Positions 26,444-36,385 are shown, counted from the first letter of the stretch. The stretch: 64,000 nucleotides of DNA from RZYY01 sp036794825 (GCA_036794825.1 DAIRGA010000014.1:68681-132680); one strand, 5' to 3'. Numbers and translations are program-made. Notes: generated by a model not told the origin, from the letters alone.

Positions 26444-27184
26444 TCAGAAATTTGGCTTGATTTTGTACTCCTCGTAATACTTAACTATGTAATCCACAGC
26501 CTCCTGTGCAGTATCCACCAATTTGAAGAGTTTCATATCACTTGGACTAATCATTTCCTCAGAAAGCAACTGCTCTTCGATCCATGCCAGCAGTCCGCTC
26601 CAGTATTGTTTATTGACCAGCACCACGGGGAATTTCACCATTTTGTGGGTCTGGATTAGGGTGATGGCCTCGAACATTTCGTCCAAAGTGCCAAAACCGC
26701 CGGGAAGCACAATGTAGCCCTGCGAGTATTTCATAAACATCACCTTGCGAACAAAAAAGTAGTCGAAGTTGATGAGTTTGTCGTTGTCAATGAACGGGTT
26801 AGACTTTTGCTCGAAGGGCAGAACGATGTTTAAACCAACCGACTTGCCCCCGGCGAAATGAGCGCCTTTGTTGGCCGCTTCCATGATGCCAGGGCCGCCG
26901 CCGGTGATGATTCCGAAGCCTTTTTTGGTTAAAAGATAGGCTACCTCCTCGGCAAGACGATAGTGGGGATGCTTGTCCTTTACCCTTGCCGAGCCGAAAA
27001 CAGAAACGCACGGACCGATCCTGGCAAGTGTTTCAAATCCATCCACCATCTCCGACATCACCTTGAAGACCATCCAGGAGTCGTTGATTTTGATTTCGTT
27101 CCAACTTTTAGGAATTATAGCGCCGTTAGAATCGTTTGTAACAGCTTCGTTTACAGGCTGAAAGTCGAGGTTGTCGTTTAGCAT
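26444..27184 (-). CDS. LOG-family protein (TIGR00730 type)
   Basis: A 246-residue Rossmann-fold protein with the signature GGGPGIMEAANKGAH and the closing motif LPGGFGTLDEMFEAI. LOG-family members hydrolyse nucleoside 5'-monophosphates to the free base and ribose 5-phosphate (cytokinin-riboside monophosphate hydrolase in plants and some bacteria). In bacteria they are often mis-called lysine decarboxylase. The N-terminal extension of about 50 residues is usual in Bacteroidota. It lies 21 bp downstream of uvrA on the same strand. Confidence 0.88.
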   Translation of the reverse strand: MLNDNLDFQPVNEAVTNDSNGAIIPKSWNEIKINDSWMVFKVMSEMVDGFETLARIGPCVSVFGSARVKDKHPHYRLAEEVAYLLTKKGFGIITGGGPGIMEAANKGAHFAGGKSVGLNIVLPFEQKSNPFIDNDKLINFDYFFVRKVMFMKYSQGYIVLPGGFGTLDEMFEAITLIQTHKMVKFPVVLVNKQYWSGLLAWIEEQLLSEEMISPSDMKLFKLVDTAQEAVDYIVKYYEEYKIKPNF

Positions 27185-27205
27185 ACAGCTTATTATTTTT
27201 CAATT

Positions 27206-30097
27206 TTAGTTTGCAAAGATATTCTCTTTTTGCTGGTTTAGCTCAGGCAACAGAAACCCGGCGGTAAGTGATTTCGGGTTCAAAGCGACTTCTTCCGGCG
27301 TTCCTTCGCAAATGATTTCACCTCCTCTGATGCCACCTTCCGGGCCAAGGTCAACGATGTGGTCGGCCATTTTGATAACATCCATATTGTGTTCAACCAC
27401 CAGTACCGTATTTCCCCTATCAACCAGCTTGTTGAGTACCTCGAGAAGTACTTTAACGTCTTCGAAATGCAGACCGGTGGTGGGTTCATCGAGGATGTAA
27501 ATCGTCTGACCGGTGTCGCGCTTCGAAAGTTCGGCGGCCAGTTTAACGCGCTGCGCTTCGCCGCCCGAGAGTGTTGTGGATTGCTGTCCAAGCGTGATGT
27601 AGCCAAGCCCGACATCTCTTAGCGTTCTGATTTTCTGTATGATAGAGGGATGACTTTCGAAAAACTCCACAGCCTGGTTGATGGTCATGTTGAGAACGTC
27701 GTTGATGGATTTTCCTTTGAAACGGACTTCGAGGGTTTCGCGGTTGTAGCGTTTTCCCTGGCACGTTTCGCACTCAACATGCACATCGGGGAGGAAATTC
27801 ATTTCGATGATCCTAATGCCGGCGCCGCTGCAGGTTTCGCAACGGCCACCCTTGACGTTGAAAGAAAATCTCCCGGGCTGGTAACCCCTAATCTGTGATT
27901 CGGGCAGTGATCCAAACAGCTTCCGGATTTCGTCGAAAACTTTTGTGTAGGTAGCAGGATTAGATCGCGGTGTACGCCCGATCGGCGATTGATCTATCTC
28001 AATAACTTTGTCCACGTACTCAAGCCCGGAAATCTTTTTGTAGGGTAATGGCTTTTTATCAGAGTTGTAAAAATGGGCGCTCAGTATGGGGTAAAGGGTT
28101 TCGTTGATGAGGCTGGATTTGCCGCTGCCGGATACCCCGGTGATGCAGACAAATTTCCCCAGCGGAAGGTTCAGGGTGATGTTTTTCAGGTTGTTGCCGG
28201 TGGCGCCTTCCAGTTTCACGAAGTTCCCGTTGCCGGGGCGTCTGGTTGGGGGCACGGGAATCACTTTTTTCCCGCTGAGGTACTCGCAGGTTATGGTGTG
28301 GCAGTTCATCATCGAACCCGGCGCCCCCTGACCCACGATCAACCCTCCTTTAATCCCGGCGCCCGGACCAATATCCACTATATAATCGCTGGAGAGGATC
28401 ATGTCTTTGTCGTGTTCAACAACGATCACCGAATTACCTACATCGCGGAGTTCCTTCAGCGCTGAAATTAGCCGGTGATTGTCGCGCTGGTGCAGGCCTA
28501 TACTGGGCTCGTCGAGGATGTAAAGCACCCCGGTGAGCTGCGAACCGATCTGCGTGGCAAGCCTGATACGTTGAGATTCACCGCCGGAGAGGCTTCTGGC
28601 CGGGCGGTTCAGGGTGATATAATCCAATCCTACCTCGAGCAGAAACCGGATGCGCGAACTGATTTCACGGGTAATCTCCCGGGCAATTCTGAAAGTACGT
28701 TCGCTGACTTTCGCTGGAAGTTCATCAATCCAGTCGCGCAGGAGAAAAAGATCCATATTGGCCAGCTCTGCGATGTTTTTTTCGAGAATTTTAAAATGCA
28801 GCGATTCCTTTTTGAGCCTTGTACCCTGGCATTCGGGGCAGGGTATCCGGTTCATAAATCCCGAAATCCATTTCTTTACCTGATTGCTGCTGGTTTCGTA
28901 GTCCTGGTTGAGGATGAAATTGATGATTCCTTCGAAATTCAGCGAGTAATTGGAACTGATACCGAGGTACTCATTTTTGATGTGGATGATTTCGTCGGAG
29001 CCGTAGAGAATAGTGGTCATTCCTTCCTCAGGTATATCTTCGATTGGCGTATCGAGGTCGAAGCCGTATTTGTGACCAATGGCTTCGATCTGCCGGAAAA
29101 TCCAATTGGTTTTGTACTCGCCCAGAGGAGTGATTCCGCCTTTTCGGATGGTGAGTTTCGGGTCGGGAATAACTTTTTTGAGATCAACCTGCGAAACATC
29201 ACCGAGCCCATTGCAATGCGGGCAGGCGCCGTAGGGAGAGTTGAATGAAAAGGTGTTTGGCTCTGGTTCGTCGTACGAAATTCCGGTGGTGGGGCACATC
29301 AGCAGGCTACTGAAATGGCGTAACTGGCCGGATTTGGCATCATGAACCATCATCACACCCTTGCCGAGTTTCATGGCAGCCTGCACCGACTTCACCACCC
29401 TGTCGTGCATATCATCTTCGAGCAATATCCTGTCCACTACCACTTCGATATCGTGGGTTTTGTAACGATCAACCTTCATCCCGAAGTTCAGGTCAAGAAT
29501 TTTCCCATCCACCCTTACCTTGAGAAACCCAAGTTTCCGGATCTGTTCAAAAAGTTCGCGGTAGTGTCCTTTCCGTGCTTTTACCAGCGGCGCCAGGAAG
29601 TTAATCTGTAGTCCAGAATACTCTTTTCCGATCAGTTCGATAATCTCCTTTTCGGTGTAACGCACCATCTTTACACCGGTATTGTAGGAATAGGCCTCCC
29701 CGATTCGGGCAAAAAGCAGTCTGAGAAAGTCGTAAATCTCGGTGATGGTACCTACGGTGGATCGCGGGTTTTTGTTCACAGTCTTCTGCTCTATAGAAAT
29801 TACCGGACTTAACCCATCAATTTTGTCCACATCCGGGCGTTCCATGTTGCCGATATACTGGCGTGCGTAGGCCGAGAATGTCTCCATGTAACGTCTTTGC
29901 CCTTCAGCATAAATGGTGTCGAAGGCCAGCGACGATTTTCCGCTGCCGCTCAGGCCTGTAATCACCACCAGCTTGTTGCGCGGTATCTTCACGTCAATGT
30001 TCTGAAGATTGTGCATCCGGGCGCCATACACTTCAAGCATATCGGTGGTTTCAGGGGTAGTGAGCTGAGCTGATGTGGCAGAATTTTCGTCCTTCAT
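27206..30097 (-). CDS. uvrA: Excinuclease ABC subunit A (UvrA)
   Basis: A 963-residue damage-recognition ATPase of nucleotide excision repair, which acts as a dimer with UvrB. It has two ABC modules: Walker A GLSGSGKSSLAFDT near residue 50 and GVSGSGKSSLINE in the second half, with signature motifs LSGGESQRIRLATQ and LSGGEAQRVKLAAE. Zinc-finger cysteines appear in CPHCNGLG, CPECQGTR and the CETC pair (CETCSGAG ... CETCQG). The final Walker B reads ILDEPTTGLHFED. Full length for the family. The LOG gene follows on the same strand. Confidence 0.98.
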   Translation of the reverse strand: MKDENSATSAQLTTPETTDMLEVYGARMHNLQNIDVKIPRNKLVVITGLSGSGKSSLAFDTIYAEGQRRYMETFSAYARQYIGNMERPDVDKIDGLSPVISIEQKTVNKNPRSTVGTITEIYDFLRLLFARIGEAYSYNTGVKMVRYTEKEIIELIGKEYSGLQINFLAPLVKARKGHYRELFEQIRKLGFLKVRVDGKILDLNFGMKVDRYKTHDIEVVVDRILLEDDMHDRVVKSVQAAMKLGKGVMMVHDAKSGQLRHFSSLLMCPTTGISYDEPEPNTFSFNSPYGACPHCNGLGDVSQVDLKKVIPDPKLTIRKGGITPLGEYKTNWIFRQIEAIGHKYGFDLDTPIEDIPEEGMTTILYGSDEIIHIKNEYLGISSNYSLNFEGIINFILNQDYETSSNQVKKWISGFMNRIPCPECQGTRLKKESLHFKILEKNIAELANMDLFLLRDWIDELPAKVSERTFRIAREITREISSRIRFLLEVGLDYITLNRPARSLSGGESQRIRLATQIGSQLTGVLYILDEPSIGLHQRDNHRLISALKELRDVGNSVIVVEHDKDMILSSDYIVDIGPGAGIKGGLIVGQGAPGSMMNCHTITCEYLSGKKVIPVPPTRRPGNGNFVKLEGATGNNLKNITLNLPLGKFVCITGVSGSGKSSLINETLYPILSAHFYNSDKKPLPYKKISGLEYVDKVIEIDQSPIGRTPRSNPATYTKVFDEIRKLFGSLPESQIRGYQPGRFSFNVKGGRCETCSGAGIRIIEMNFLPDVHVECETCQGKRYNRETLEVRFKGKSINDVLNMTINQAVEFFESHPSIIQKIRTLRDVGLGYITLGQQSTTLSGGEAQRVKLAAELSKRDTGQTIYILDEPTTGLHFEDVKVLLEVLNKLVDRGNTVLVVEHNMDVIKMADHIVDLGPEGGIRGGEIICEGTPEEVALNPKSLTAGFLLPELNQQKENIFAN

Positions 30098-30397
30098 GAA
30101 AAGGCAGGAGATTTTTTAAGTAAAACAGAACCTTTAAACAATCCGCAATGGTTTTTTATTGCAAAAAAGAGAAAAATGGTTTTGAGATGGATGTTGGGCG
30201 TTGGACAGTTGGACGTTGGGCGTGTAAATTCCAAAATGAAAAGCAGATTTTGAAAGAAACGTAATTTTGAAACGTTCTTTCTCGGACGATGCCGGTAATA
30301 CAGATTGGAGTTGAAAAGATAATCCGCTGAGCAGTCCGGCCTCTAAGATCTGATAAGTGCTGTTTTAAAAGACTGATTTTTACTGATACATATCCCG
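30098..30397. other. Divergent intergenic region with a short tandem repeat
   Basis: About 300 bp between uvrA and the C1 peptidase gene. It holds four 7-bp GTTGGRC units at 30193-30221 (GTTGGGC, GTTGGAC, one spacer base, GTTGGAC, GTTGGGC). I see no clear promoter with both elements and no coding frame. Confidence 0.4.
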
Positions 30398-33300
30398 ATG
30401 AAACTGATTTTTACTCACTTGCTTGTTTTCATTTCGCTTGTAATGGTTTATGGCCAGCCTGCCAAAATCAATCCCGAAAATAATCTCCCTGCGATTTTAA
30501 GCCAGATGGACGAGGCATGGTTCGGGTCGTTGCCGGAAGCAAAGATACCCGACAATTTGCGCTCCAGGGAGCTTCCCTGGCGTCACGACAACTCCGATCA
30601 GCCTTACTTCCGGCCGATATTCAGTCAGTCGGGGCCATCATGCGGCCAGTCGGCGGGCGTTGGTTACGGTTTCACATACGAAATCAACCGCTTGAGGGAT
30701 CTACCGGCCGACACCTCCATCAACCAGTATCCATCGCATTTCACCTACAATTTTATGAACGGCGGCAGTGGATACTACGGTGTGAATTACATGCACAGTT
30801 TCGAAATCCTGCGACAGCTCGGCACTCCCAATGTGAAGGATTACGGCGGCATGAGCATTGACAACGGCGAGATATGGTTAAGCGGTTATGACCTTTACTA
30901 TGCGGCGATGAAAAACCGGATCCGCGGGGTTAAGGTTATAAAAGTGAATACCCCGGAAGGCCTCCTCACCTTGAAACACTGGCTGGTAAATCACCTCGAG
31001 GGATCTGAAATTGGCGGTATAGCCAATTTCAATGCCGGCAGTCCCTGGAATCTGGAAATGCTGCCCCCCGAAAGCCCTGAGGCCGGCAAAAACGTTATGG
31101 TTCAATTTTCGGGAACCTACGCTACGCATGCCATGACCATCGTGGGTTACAACGACAGCATCCGGTTTGATTATAACAACGATGGCGAGTTCACCAACCA
31201 TCTCGATATCAATGACGACGGGCAGGTGGATATGCGCGACTGGGAAATCGGTGGGGTGAAATTTGCCAACTCCTACGGCAGCTCATGGGGCGATGAAGGA
31301 TTTTGCTACATGATGTATAAGGTTCTGGCTGATGATGTTACGATTGGCGGAATATGGAACGGCACCGTGCATATCCTCGAAGCAAAGGCTTTTCATGAAC
31401 CTCTGCTCGCCATGAAGCTGACCCTTAAGCACGATTCGAGGGAAAAAATCAGAGTAGCCGCCGGGGTTGCAGCCGATACTTCGCGACTCACTCCTGAAGA
31501 CCTTATTTACTATCAGGTTTTCAATTTCCAGGGTGGGCACAACTACATGCAGGGTGGCAGAACCAACCCGGATCATAAAACCATTGAATTCGGCCTCGAT
31601 ATCTCGCCGCTGCTCAGCCACATTGAGCCAGACCAGCCGGTAAAATTCTTTGTCGAAATCACCGAAAATGACCCAAAAAATACCGGCGCCGGTGAGATAA
31701 TCTCCTTTTCGATAATAGATTACACCAGTGGAATGGTTGAAATTCCCTGTCCGCAAACCAGCGTTCCGATAGCTGATGATGATGTGACCTACCTTTCTGT
31801 GGTTCACACAGTTTCGTTTGACAAAGTTGAAATTGTTACCGAAGAGTTGCCGGCAGCCACAACCGGCCAAAATTTCGAGTATCAACTGGAAGCTGCCGGT
31901 GGTTCGCCTGGTTACCGCTGGGAAATTAAAACTCCCTACCATCAGCAATTGAAGAATGCTGATTTTCCGCTGATTGATGACGTTCAGCTCATTCCTGAGG
32001 CGCCGCATTACAAGCTCGCATCACAGGAGATCGGATTTGAATTTCCTTTTTATGGCAAGAAATACAGCAAAATCTACCTGCACCGCGATGGCTACCTGCT
32101 GTTCGAAGAAAACGATTTCCCCTGGTCATATTACAACGACGCTTTTGTGCTTTTCAGACAGATGAAATGCATCGCCGGGTTTATGTTTTACCCCGTAAAT
32201 TACTACCCCGGAACCCATCGCGATGAGCGTTTCTGGTATGAGGGCGATGAAACCGTTGCCGCTTTTCGCTGGAGCAAGTCGCTTACCCATTACGAACAAA
32301 CCGTTGGACAAGCTGAATTTGCCGTAAAACTCTACCCCGATGGCCGGATCGAGTACTTTTTCAACGACATCCAACTTACCGAAGATATACTGTGGTATTC
32401 AGGCGTGTCAAAGGGGTTTAACCTGGATCACACCTTGATCGAAAATGCCAACTCCTCGCGATTGCCCGCATTTTCAGCCTACTCGCTGGCGCCGGAAATT
32501 ATTCCTGAAAACATTCATCTATCCGCCGAAGGACTAATGTCAGGCATGATGGAACCCACCGAAACCATCAGCAATATCACCGTAAAGGTTACCGATGAGC
32601 ACGAAATCAGCATAAGCAGGACTCTTCAGCTTTCTGACCGGTTCATTTTCAGCTATCAGTTGAATGCGGGCAATACCAGCATTTTGCACAGCGGAGATAC
32701 CGTAACGATTGATCTTACGGTGAAAAATATCTCAACGCAGGTTTCAATGGGTGTGGAAGCCTCCTTACTTTGTAAAGATCAGCATTTCGAACTGGTAAGC
32801 GGTAATGCTTTTTTGGGGGATATTCAGCCGGGAGCGAGCGTAACCGTTCAGATGGCTTTTAAAGGAGTGATTTCTGCACAATGCCCTGATCAATACGTAT
32901 TTATCGCTGATTTGCAGCTTAATTCCGGTCAGATTCAAAGAAATGGAAAAATCCATTTTGGCTGCAGTGCCCCTGTTGTAGGCTTGAAAGATTACCTGGT
33001 TAATGATAACGATAACAACCGGTTAGACCCCGGCGAGACAACTAATCTCATGATTTCGCTGGCAAATTTTGGAAATGCCACTGCAACTGGAATTACCGGA
33101 ACGCTCACGTGCAACGACCCTTTTATTACCATCAACAACCCGGCAACGGTAGATTATGGCAGCCTTTTACCCGGCCAAAGCGGGCAGCAGAGTTTTTCCA
33201 TTTCGGTGGGTGCAGCTTGTCCTATTTTTCATGAAATCAAATTTTACCTTACCATTGATACCGAAATCGGGCAGCAGTTCATTGCCAGCATAAGCCTTAA

Positions 33301-34228
33301 TGTTGGCCAGTATCCGCTGATGGTGGTTAATCTGGCTAAAAATGAAGTCTCGGCAAATGTAATCAAAAGTTCGCTCGACGCCCTCGGAATTGATTACGAT
33401 TACAACGATTCCATACCCGAACGGCCGGATTTGTACCGTGCAATTATCCTTTGTCTCGGTACATTTTACTTCAACACTGCGCTGACGCAGGCACAGGGAG
33501 GGGTGCTGTCCGATTTTCTCGACAACGGCGGAAGGCTTTACATGGAGGGAACCACTACCTGGTACATTGACCCACAAACTGCTGTGCACCCGAAGTTTTC
33601 TACCTCCGTTATCACCATTCCCAACTGGATTTCCTTCACTTCGATGCTCGGTGTTGAAGGCAATTTTGCGCAAGGACTAAATTTCCCCTTTACCGGCACT
33701 TACAACCTGTTGCCCTGCTACTTTCAGCCGTACTCTCCCGGGCTGGCGCTGATGAGGGTAAACACGGGCGATAATAACGTCATGATGTCGTCATGCGATG
33801 CAGGCAATTACAAAACAGTCGGTTCGATACTTGAATTCGGGAGTTTTGGCGGCGAAGCCTCCACAGCCGGCCGAAATGCGCTGATGTTTGAAATCCTCAA
33901 ATTCTTTGGACTTCAGGATTATATCATTTCTGTTCCAGAACCGGCTGAATCAGCCGCTCCCGGAGTTGTTTCCTTCTCTCCAAACCCTTTCAGAGATGAA
34001 ATCTATTTTCAGATTTCGCCGGCTAAGTCCGGGCCTTTGGAAATCAATATTTATGATATAAATGGCCGTGAAATTTGGCAAGTGATTGAGAATGCAACCG
34101 CTGGAAAGCAGACCATCACTGTAAAACCGGTTACTCAAACCGGAAACCTTTTGCCAGCAGGCGTTTACTTTTTCAGGATTATTGGCAATGAATGGACAGC
34201 CGGTGGGAAGATCATTCAATCCAATTGA
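30398..34228 (+). CDS. Large secreted C1 (papain-like) peptidase with T9SS sorting domain
   Basis: A 1276-residue protein with a signal peptide (1-19, ending MVYGQ). The papain-type catalytic domain spans about 60-320: nucleophile Cys82 in SGPSCGQSAG, His244 in YATHAMTIVGYN and Asn291 in KFANSYGSSWG. An insert at 258-281 between His and Asn carries two EF-hand/dockerin-like Asp clusters (DYNNDG and DINDDGQVD). The middle has Ig-like and CARDB-like beta domains and a gingipain-like segment. The last ~80 residues are a T9SS type A domain (FSPNPFRDEIYFQ ... GGKIIQSN). The role is probably degradation of external protein. Confidence 0.88.
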   Translation: MKLIFTHLLVFISLVMVYGQPAKINPENNLPAILSQMDEAWFGSLPEAKIPDNLRSRELPWRHDNSDQPYFRPIFSQSGPSCGQSAGVGYGFTYEINRLRDLPADTSINQYPSHFTYNFMNGGSGYYGVNYMHSFEILRQLGTPNVKDYGGMSIDNGEIWLSGYDLYYAAMKNRIRGVKVIKVNTPEGLLTLKHWLVNHLEGSEIGGIANFNAGSPWNLEMLPPESPEAGKNVMVQFSGTYATHAMTIVGYNDSIRFDYNNDGEFTNHLDINDDGQVDMRDWEIGGVKFANSYGSSWGDEGFCYMMYKVLADDVTIGGIWNGTVHILEAKAFHEPLLAMKLTLKHDSREKIRVAAGVAADTSRLTPEDLIYYQVFNFQGGHNYMQGGRTNPDHKTIEFGLDISPLLSHIEPDQPVKFFVEITENDPKNTGAGEIISFSIIDYTSGMVEIPCPQTSVPIADDDVTYLSVVHTVSFDKVEIVTEELPAATTGQNFEYQLEAAGGSPGYRWEIKTPYHQQLKNADFPLIDDVQLIPEAPHYKLASQEIGFEFPFYGKKYSKIYLHRDGYLLFEENDFPWSYYNDAFVLFRQMKCIAGFMFYPVNYYPGTHRDERFWYEGDETVAAFRWSKSLTHYEQTVGQAEFAVKLYPDGRIEYFFNDIQLTEDILWYSGVSKGFNLDHTLIENANSSRLPAFSAYSLAPEIIPENIHLSAEGLMSGMMEPTETISNITVKVTDEHEISISRTLQLSDRFIFSYQLNAGNTSILHSGDTVTIDLTVKNISTQVSMGVEASLLCKDQHFELVSGNAFLGDIQPGASVTVQMAFKGVISAQCPDQYVFIADLQLNSGQIQRNGKIHFGCSAPVVGLKDYLVNDNDNNRLDPGETTNLMISLANFGNATATGITGTLTCNDPFITINNPATVDYGSLLPGQSGQQSFSISVGAACPIFHEIKFYLTIDTEIGQQFIASISLNVGQYPLMVVNLAKNEVSANVIKSSLDALGIDYDYNDSIPERPDLYRAIILCLGTFYFNTALTQAQGGVLSDFLDNGGRLYMEGTTTWYIDPQTAVHPKFSTSVITIPNWISFTSMLGVEGNFAQGLNFPFTGTYNLLPCYFQPYSPGLALMRVNTGDNNVMMSSCDAGNYKTVGSILEFGSFGGEASTAGRNALMFEILKFFGLQDYIISVPEPAESAAPGVVSFSPNPFRDEIYFQISPAKSGPLEINIYDINGREIWQVIENATAGKQTITVKPVTQTGNLLPAGVYFFRIIGNEWTAGGKIIQSN

Positions 34229-34376
34229 GCGCGGAAAAGCAGCATCCGTCAGTGTTTCATTCATATTCAACTTTGGCATGAAACCAGTCTAAAAATAAGC
34301 AGTTTGAGGGTTTTTATTCTGAACTGATGGTAATATTTGTAGTTTTGTCAAAATTTTCATCTAAATCAAAAGATTG

Positions 34377-35234
34377 ATGCAGCAAGAACTGAATTTTGGC
34401 GGACTTGATGCTGGTTATACCGAGCTGGAAAATGCTTCAGTGGTAGTAATCCCGGTTCCTTACGACGAAACCAGCACCTGGGGCAAAGGCGCCGACAAAG
34501 GCCCGGATGCCATCCTCGAAGCTTCGGCAAATATGGAGTTGTACGATATCGAAACCGATGCTGAAGTTTATAAAATCGGGATTTTCACCGCTCCTCCGGT
34601 GTTGGAAAAATCCTCGCCCGAAGCCATGGTAAACGCCGTACATCAGGAAGCCCTGAAATATATCCGTCAGGGAAAATTTGTTGTTGGACTTGGCGGCGAA
34701 CACTCCATCACCGCCGGTTTTGCCCGTGCCCATGCCGAAATATATAAAAACCTCACCGTGCTGCAGTTTGATGCCCACACCGACCTCAGGCCCGAATACG
34801 AAGGAAGCCCTTACAACCACGCCTGTGTAATGTCGAGAGTGGCCGAATTGTGCCCCATTGTTCAGGTAGGCATCAGAAGCATGGACGTCATTGAAAAACC
34901 TTTCCTGGTAAGAGATAATCTCTTTCTTGCCGAAGAAATCCATGGCCGCGACGACTGGTACGAAGAGGTGATTGACCAACTGTCGGAAAATGTTTTTATC
35001 ACCATTGACCTCGACGTGTTCGACCCGTCCATCATGCCCTCCACCGGAACGCCCGAACCCGGAGGTATGCAGTGGTATGAAGTGATCAGGTTGTTAAAAA
35101 TGGTGTCGCAGAAGCGCCATATCGTCGGCTTCGACATCATGGAACTTGCCCCGACTGAAATCAACAAAGCGCCGGATTTCCTTGCCTCCAAGCTGGTTTA
35201 CAAACTGCTGGCCTATCGTTTTCAAATGAAATAA
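34377..35234 (+). CDS. speB: Agmatinase (SpeB)
   Basis: A 285-residue ureohydrolase starting at ATG 34377 (a TTG sits one codon before). Binuclear manganese motifs are GGEHSIT, DAHTDLR and DLDVFDPSIMPSTGTPEPGG, characteristic of agmatinase, which splits agmatine into putrescine and urea. TAGTTTTG at 34340-34347 fits the -7 consensus 30 bp upstream. The stop is 18 bp before a deoxyhypusine-synthase-like gene, so the two form a polyamine operon. The arginine decarboxylase that would supply agmatine is not in the window. Confidence 0.93.
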   Translation: MQQELNFGGLDAGYTELENASVVVIPVPYDETSTWGKGADKGPDAILEASANMELYDIETDAEVYKIGIFTAPPVLEKSSPEAMVNAVHQEALKYIRQGKFVVGLGGEHSITAGFARAHAEIYKNLTVLQFDAHTDLRPEYEGSPYNHACVMSRVAELCPIVQVGIRSMDVIEKPFLVRDNLFLAEEIHGRDDWYEEVIDQLSENVFITIDLDVFDPSIMPSTGTPEPGGMQWYEVIRLLKMVSQKRHIVGFDIMELAPTEINKAPDFLASKLVYKLLAYRFQMK

Positions 35235-35252
35235 TCATTAAAAAATTACATC

Positions 35253-36272
35253 ATGGACAAAAAGCAACTTTTAAAAGACACCGTAAAGCACATCGACGTC
35301 AAGTCGTTTGACTCCACGCCGATCATTGACGCCATGCGCGATATGTCGTTTACTTCGCGCGACACGGCCGCCGCTACGGATATCCTGCAACGCATGATAA
35401 AGGATAAAGAATGCACCATCTGGCTCACGCTTGCCGGTAGCACAAGTGCAGGCGGCTGTATGCAGGTGTATGTGGATATGATTAAAAATAACATGATTGA
35501 CGCAGTGGTAGCCACCGGCGCCTCCATCGTGGATATGGATTTCTTCGAAGCGCTCGGCTTCAAACACTACAAAGGAACTCCCTGGATTGACGACAAACAA
35601 CTGCGTTCGGTATACATTGACCGGATTTACGATACCTACATTGACGAAGAGGAACTGCAGGCTTGCGATGAAACTACAAAGATCATCGCCGACAGCCTCG
35701 AACCAAGACCCTACTCGTCGAGAGAATTCATCAAAGAGATGGGCAGATACCTCACCCAACATTCCATAAAAAAGGACTCGTTGGTGCAAACAGCCTTCGA
35801 ACACAACGTGCCGATCTTCTGCCCGGCATTCTCCGACTCAAGCGCCGGATTTGGCCTGGTTAAACATCAGTGGGAAAGACCGGATAAGCACCTCTCCATT
35901 GATTCGGTCAAAGATTTTCTGGAACTCACCAAAATCAAAATGGCAGCCGGAACCAGCGGTTTGTTTATGATTGGCGGCGGCGTGCCAAAGAACTTTGCAC
36001 AGGACACGGTTGTCTGCGCCGAAATTCTTGGCAAAGATGTTCCCATGCACAAATACGCCGTGCAGATTACCGTGGCCGACCCGCGCGATGGCGCCTGCTC
36101 CAGCTCCACCCTGAAAGAGGCCTCCTCCTGGGGCAAAGTGGACACCGTGTATGAGCAGATGGTGTATGCCGAAGCTACTTCGGTGTTGCCACTGATCATC
36201 AGCTATGCCTACCACAAAGGCGACTGGAAAAACCGTAACAAGTGGGAATGGGCAAAGTTGTTCGACAAATAA
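35253..36272 (+). CDS. Deoxyhypusine-synthase-like protein
   Basis: A 339-residue NAD-binding fold protein of the DHS family. Visible parts are the NAD-type loop AGSTSAGGCM at about 61-70, VATGASIVDMDFFEALG, GTSGLFMIGGGVPKNFAQD at about 233-251, and SSWGKVDTVYE with Lys295 aligned with the catalytic lysine of DHS (the WGK motif). In eukaryotes DHS transfers the aminobutyl group of spermidine to eIF5A, but bacteria lack eIF5A. Bacterial homologues may act on free amines, for example to make homospermidine. Its pairing with agmatinase 18 bp upstream fits polyamine synthesis. The exact reaction is inference. Confidence 0.85.
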   Translation: MDKKQLLKDTVKHIDVKSFDSTPIIDAMRDMSFTSRDTAAATDILQRMIKDKECTIWLTLAGSTSAGGCMQVYVDMIKNNMIDAVVATGASIVDMDFFEALGFKHYKGTPWIDDKQLRSVYIDRIYDTYIDEEELQACDETTKIIADSLEPRPYSSREFIKEMGRYLTQHSIKKDSLVQTAFEHNVPIFCPAFSDSSAGFGLVKHQWERPDKHLSIDSVKDFLELTKIKMAAGTSGLFMIGGGVPKNFAQDTVVCAEILGKDVPMHKYAVQITVADPRDGACSSSTLKEASSWGKVDTVYEQMVYAEATSVLPLIISYAYHKGDWKNRNKWEWAKLFDK

Positions 36273-36297
36273 TACTTCTTACTTCCCGTAAAAATGG

Positions 36298-36333
36298 AAA
36301 ACCTCCGGTTCAGTAATGTTCCGGAGGTTTTTT
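36298..36333 (+). terminator. Terminator after the speB/DHS-like operon
   Basis: A perfect 11-bp stem AAAACCTCCGG (36298-36308) with its complement at 36321-36331, followed by T residues. It ends the polyamine operon. Confidence 0.85.
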
Positions 36334-36350
36334 ATGGTCGAGGGATAGTA

Positions 36351-36385
36351 AAAAAGGGATTGAAACATGATCCCAATCCCTTTTT
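36351..36385 (-). terminator. Terminator after the C25 peptidase gene
   Basis: A perfect 12-bp stem AAAAAGGGATTG (36351-36362) with its complement at 36374-36385, with a T tract on the minus strand. It ends the C25 peptidase transcript. Two back-to-back hairpins separate the convergent genes. Confidence 0.85.

Noticed and set aside
28475..29248. A 257-codon plus-strand open frame
   Set aside because: It is antisense to uvrA, and the uvrA frame is unambiguously coding.
31283..32008. A 241-codon minus-strand open frame
   Set aside because: It is antisense to the C1 peptidase gene, with no domain signs.
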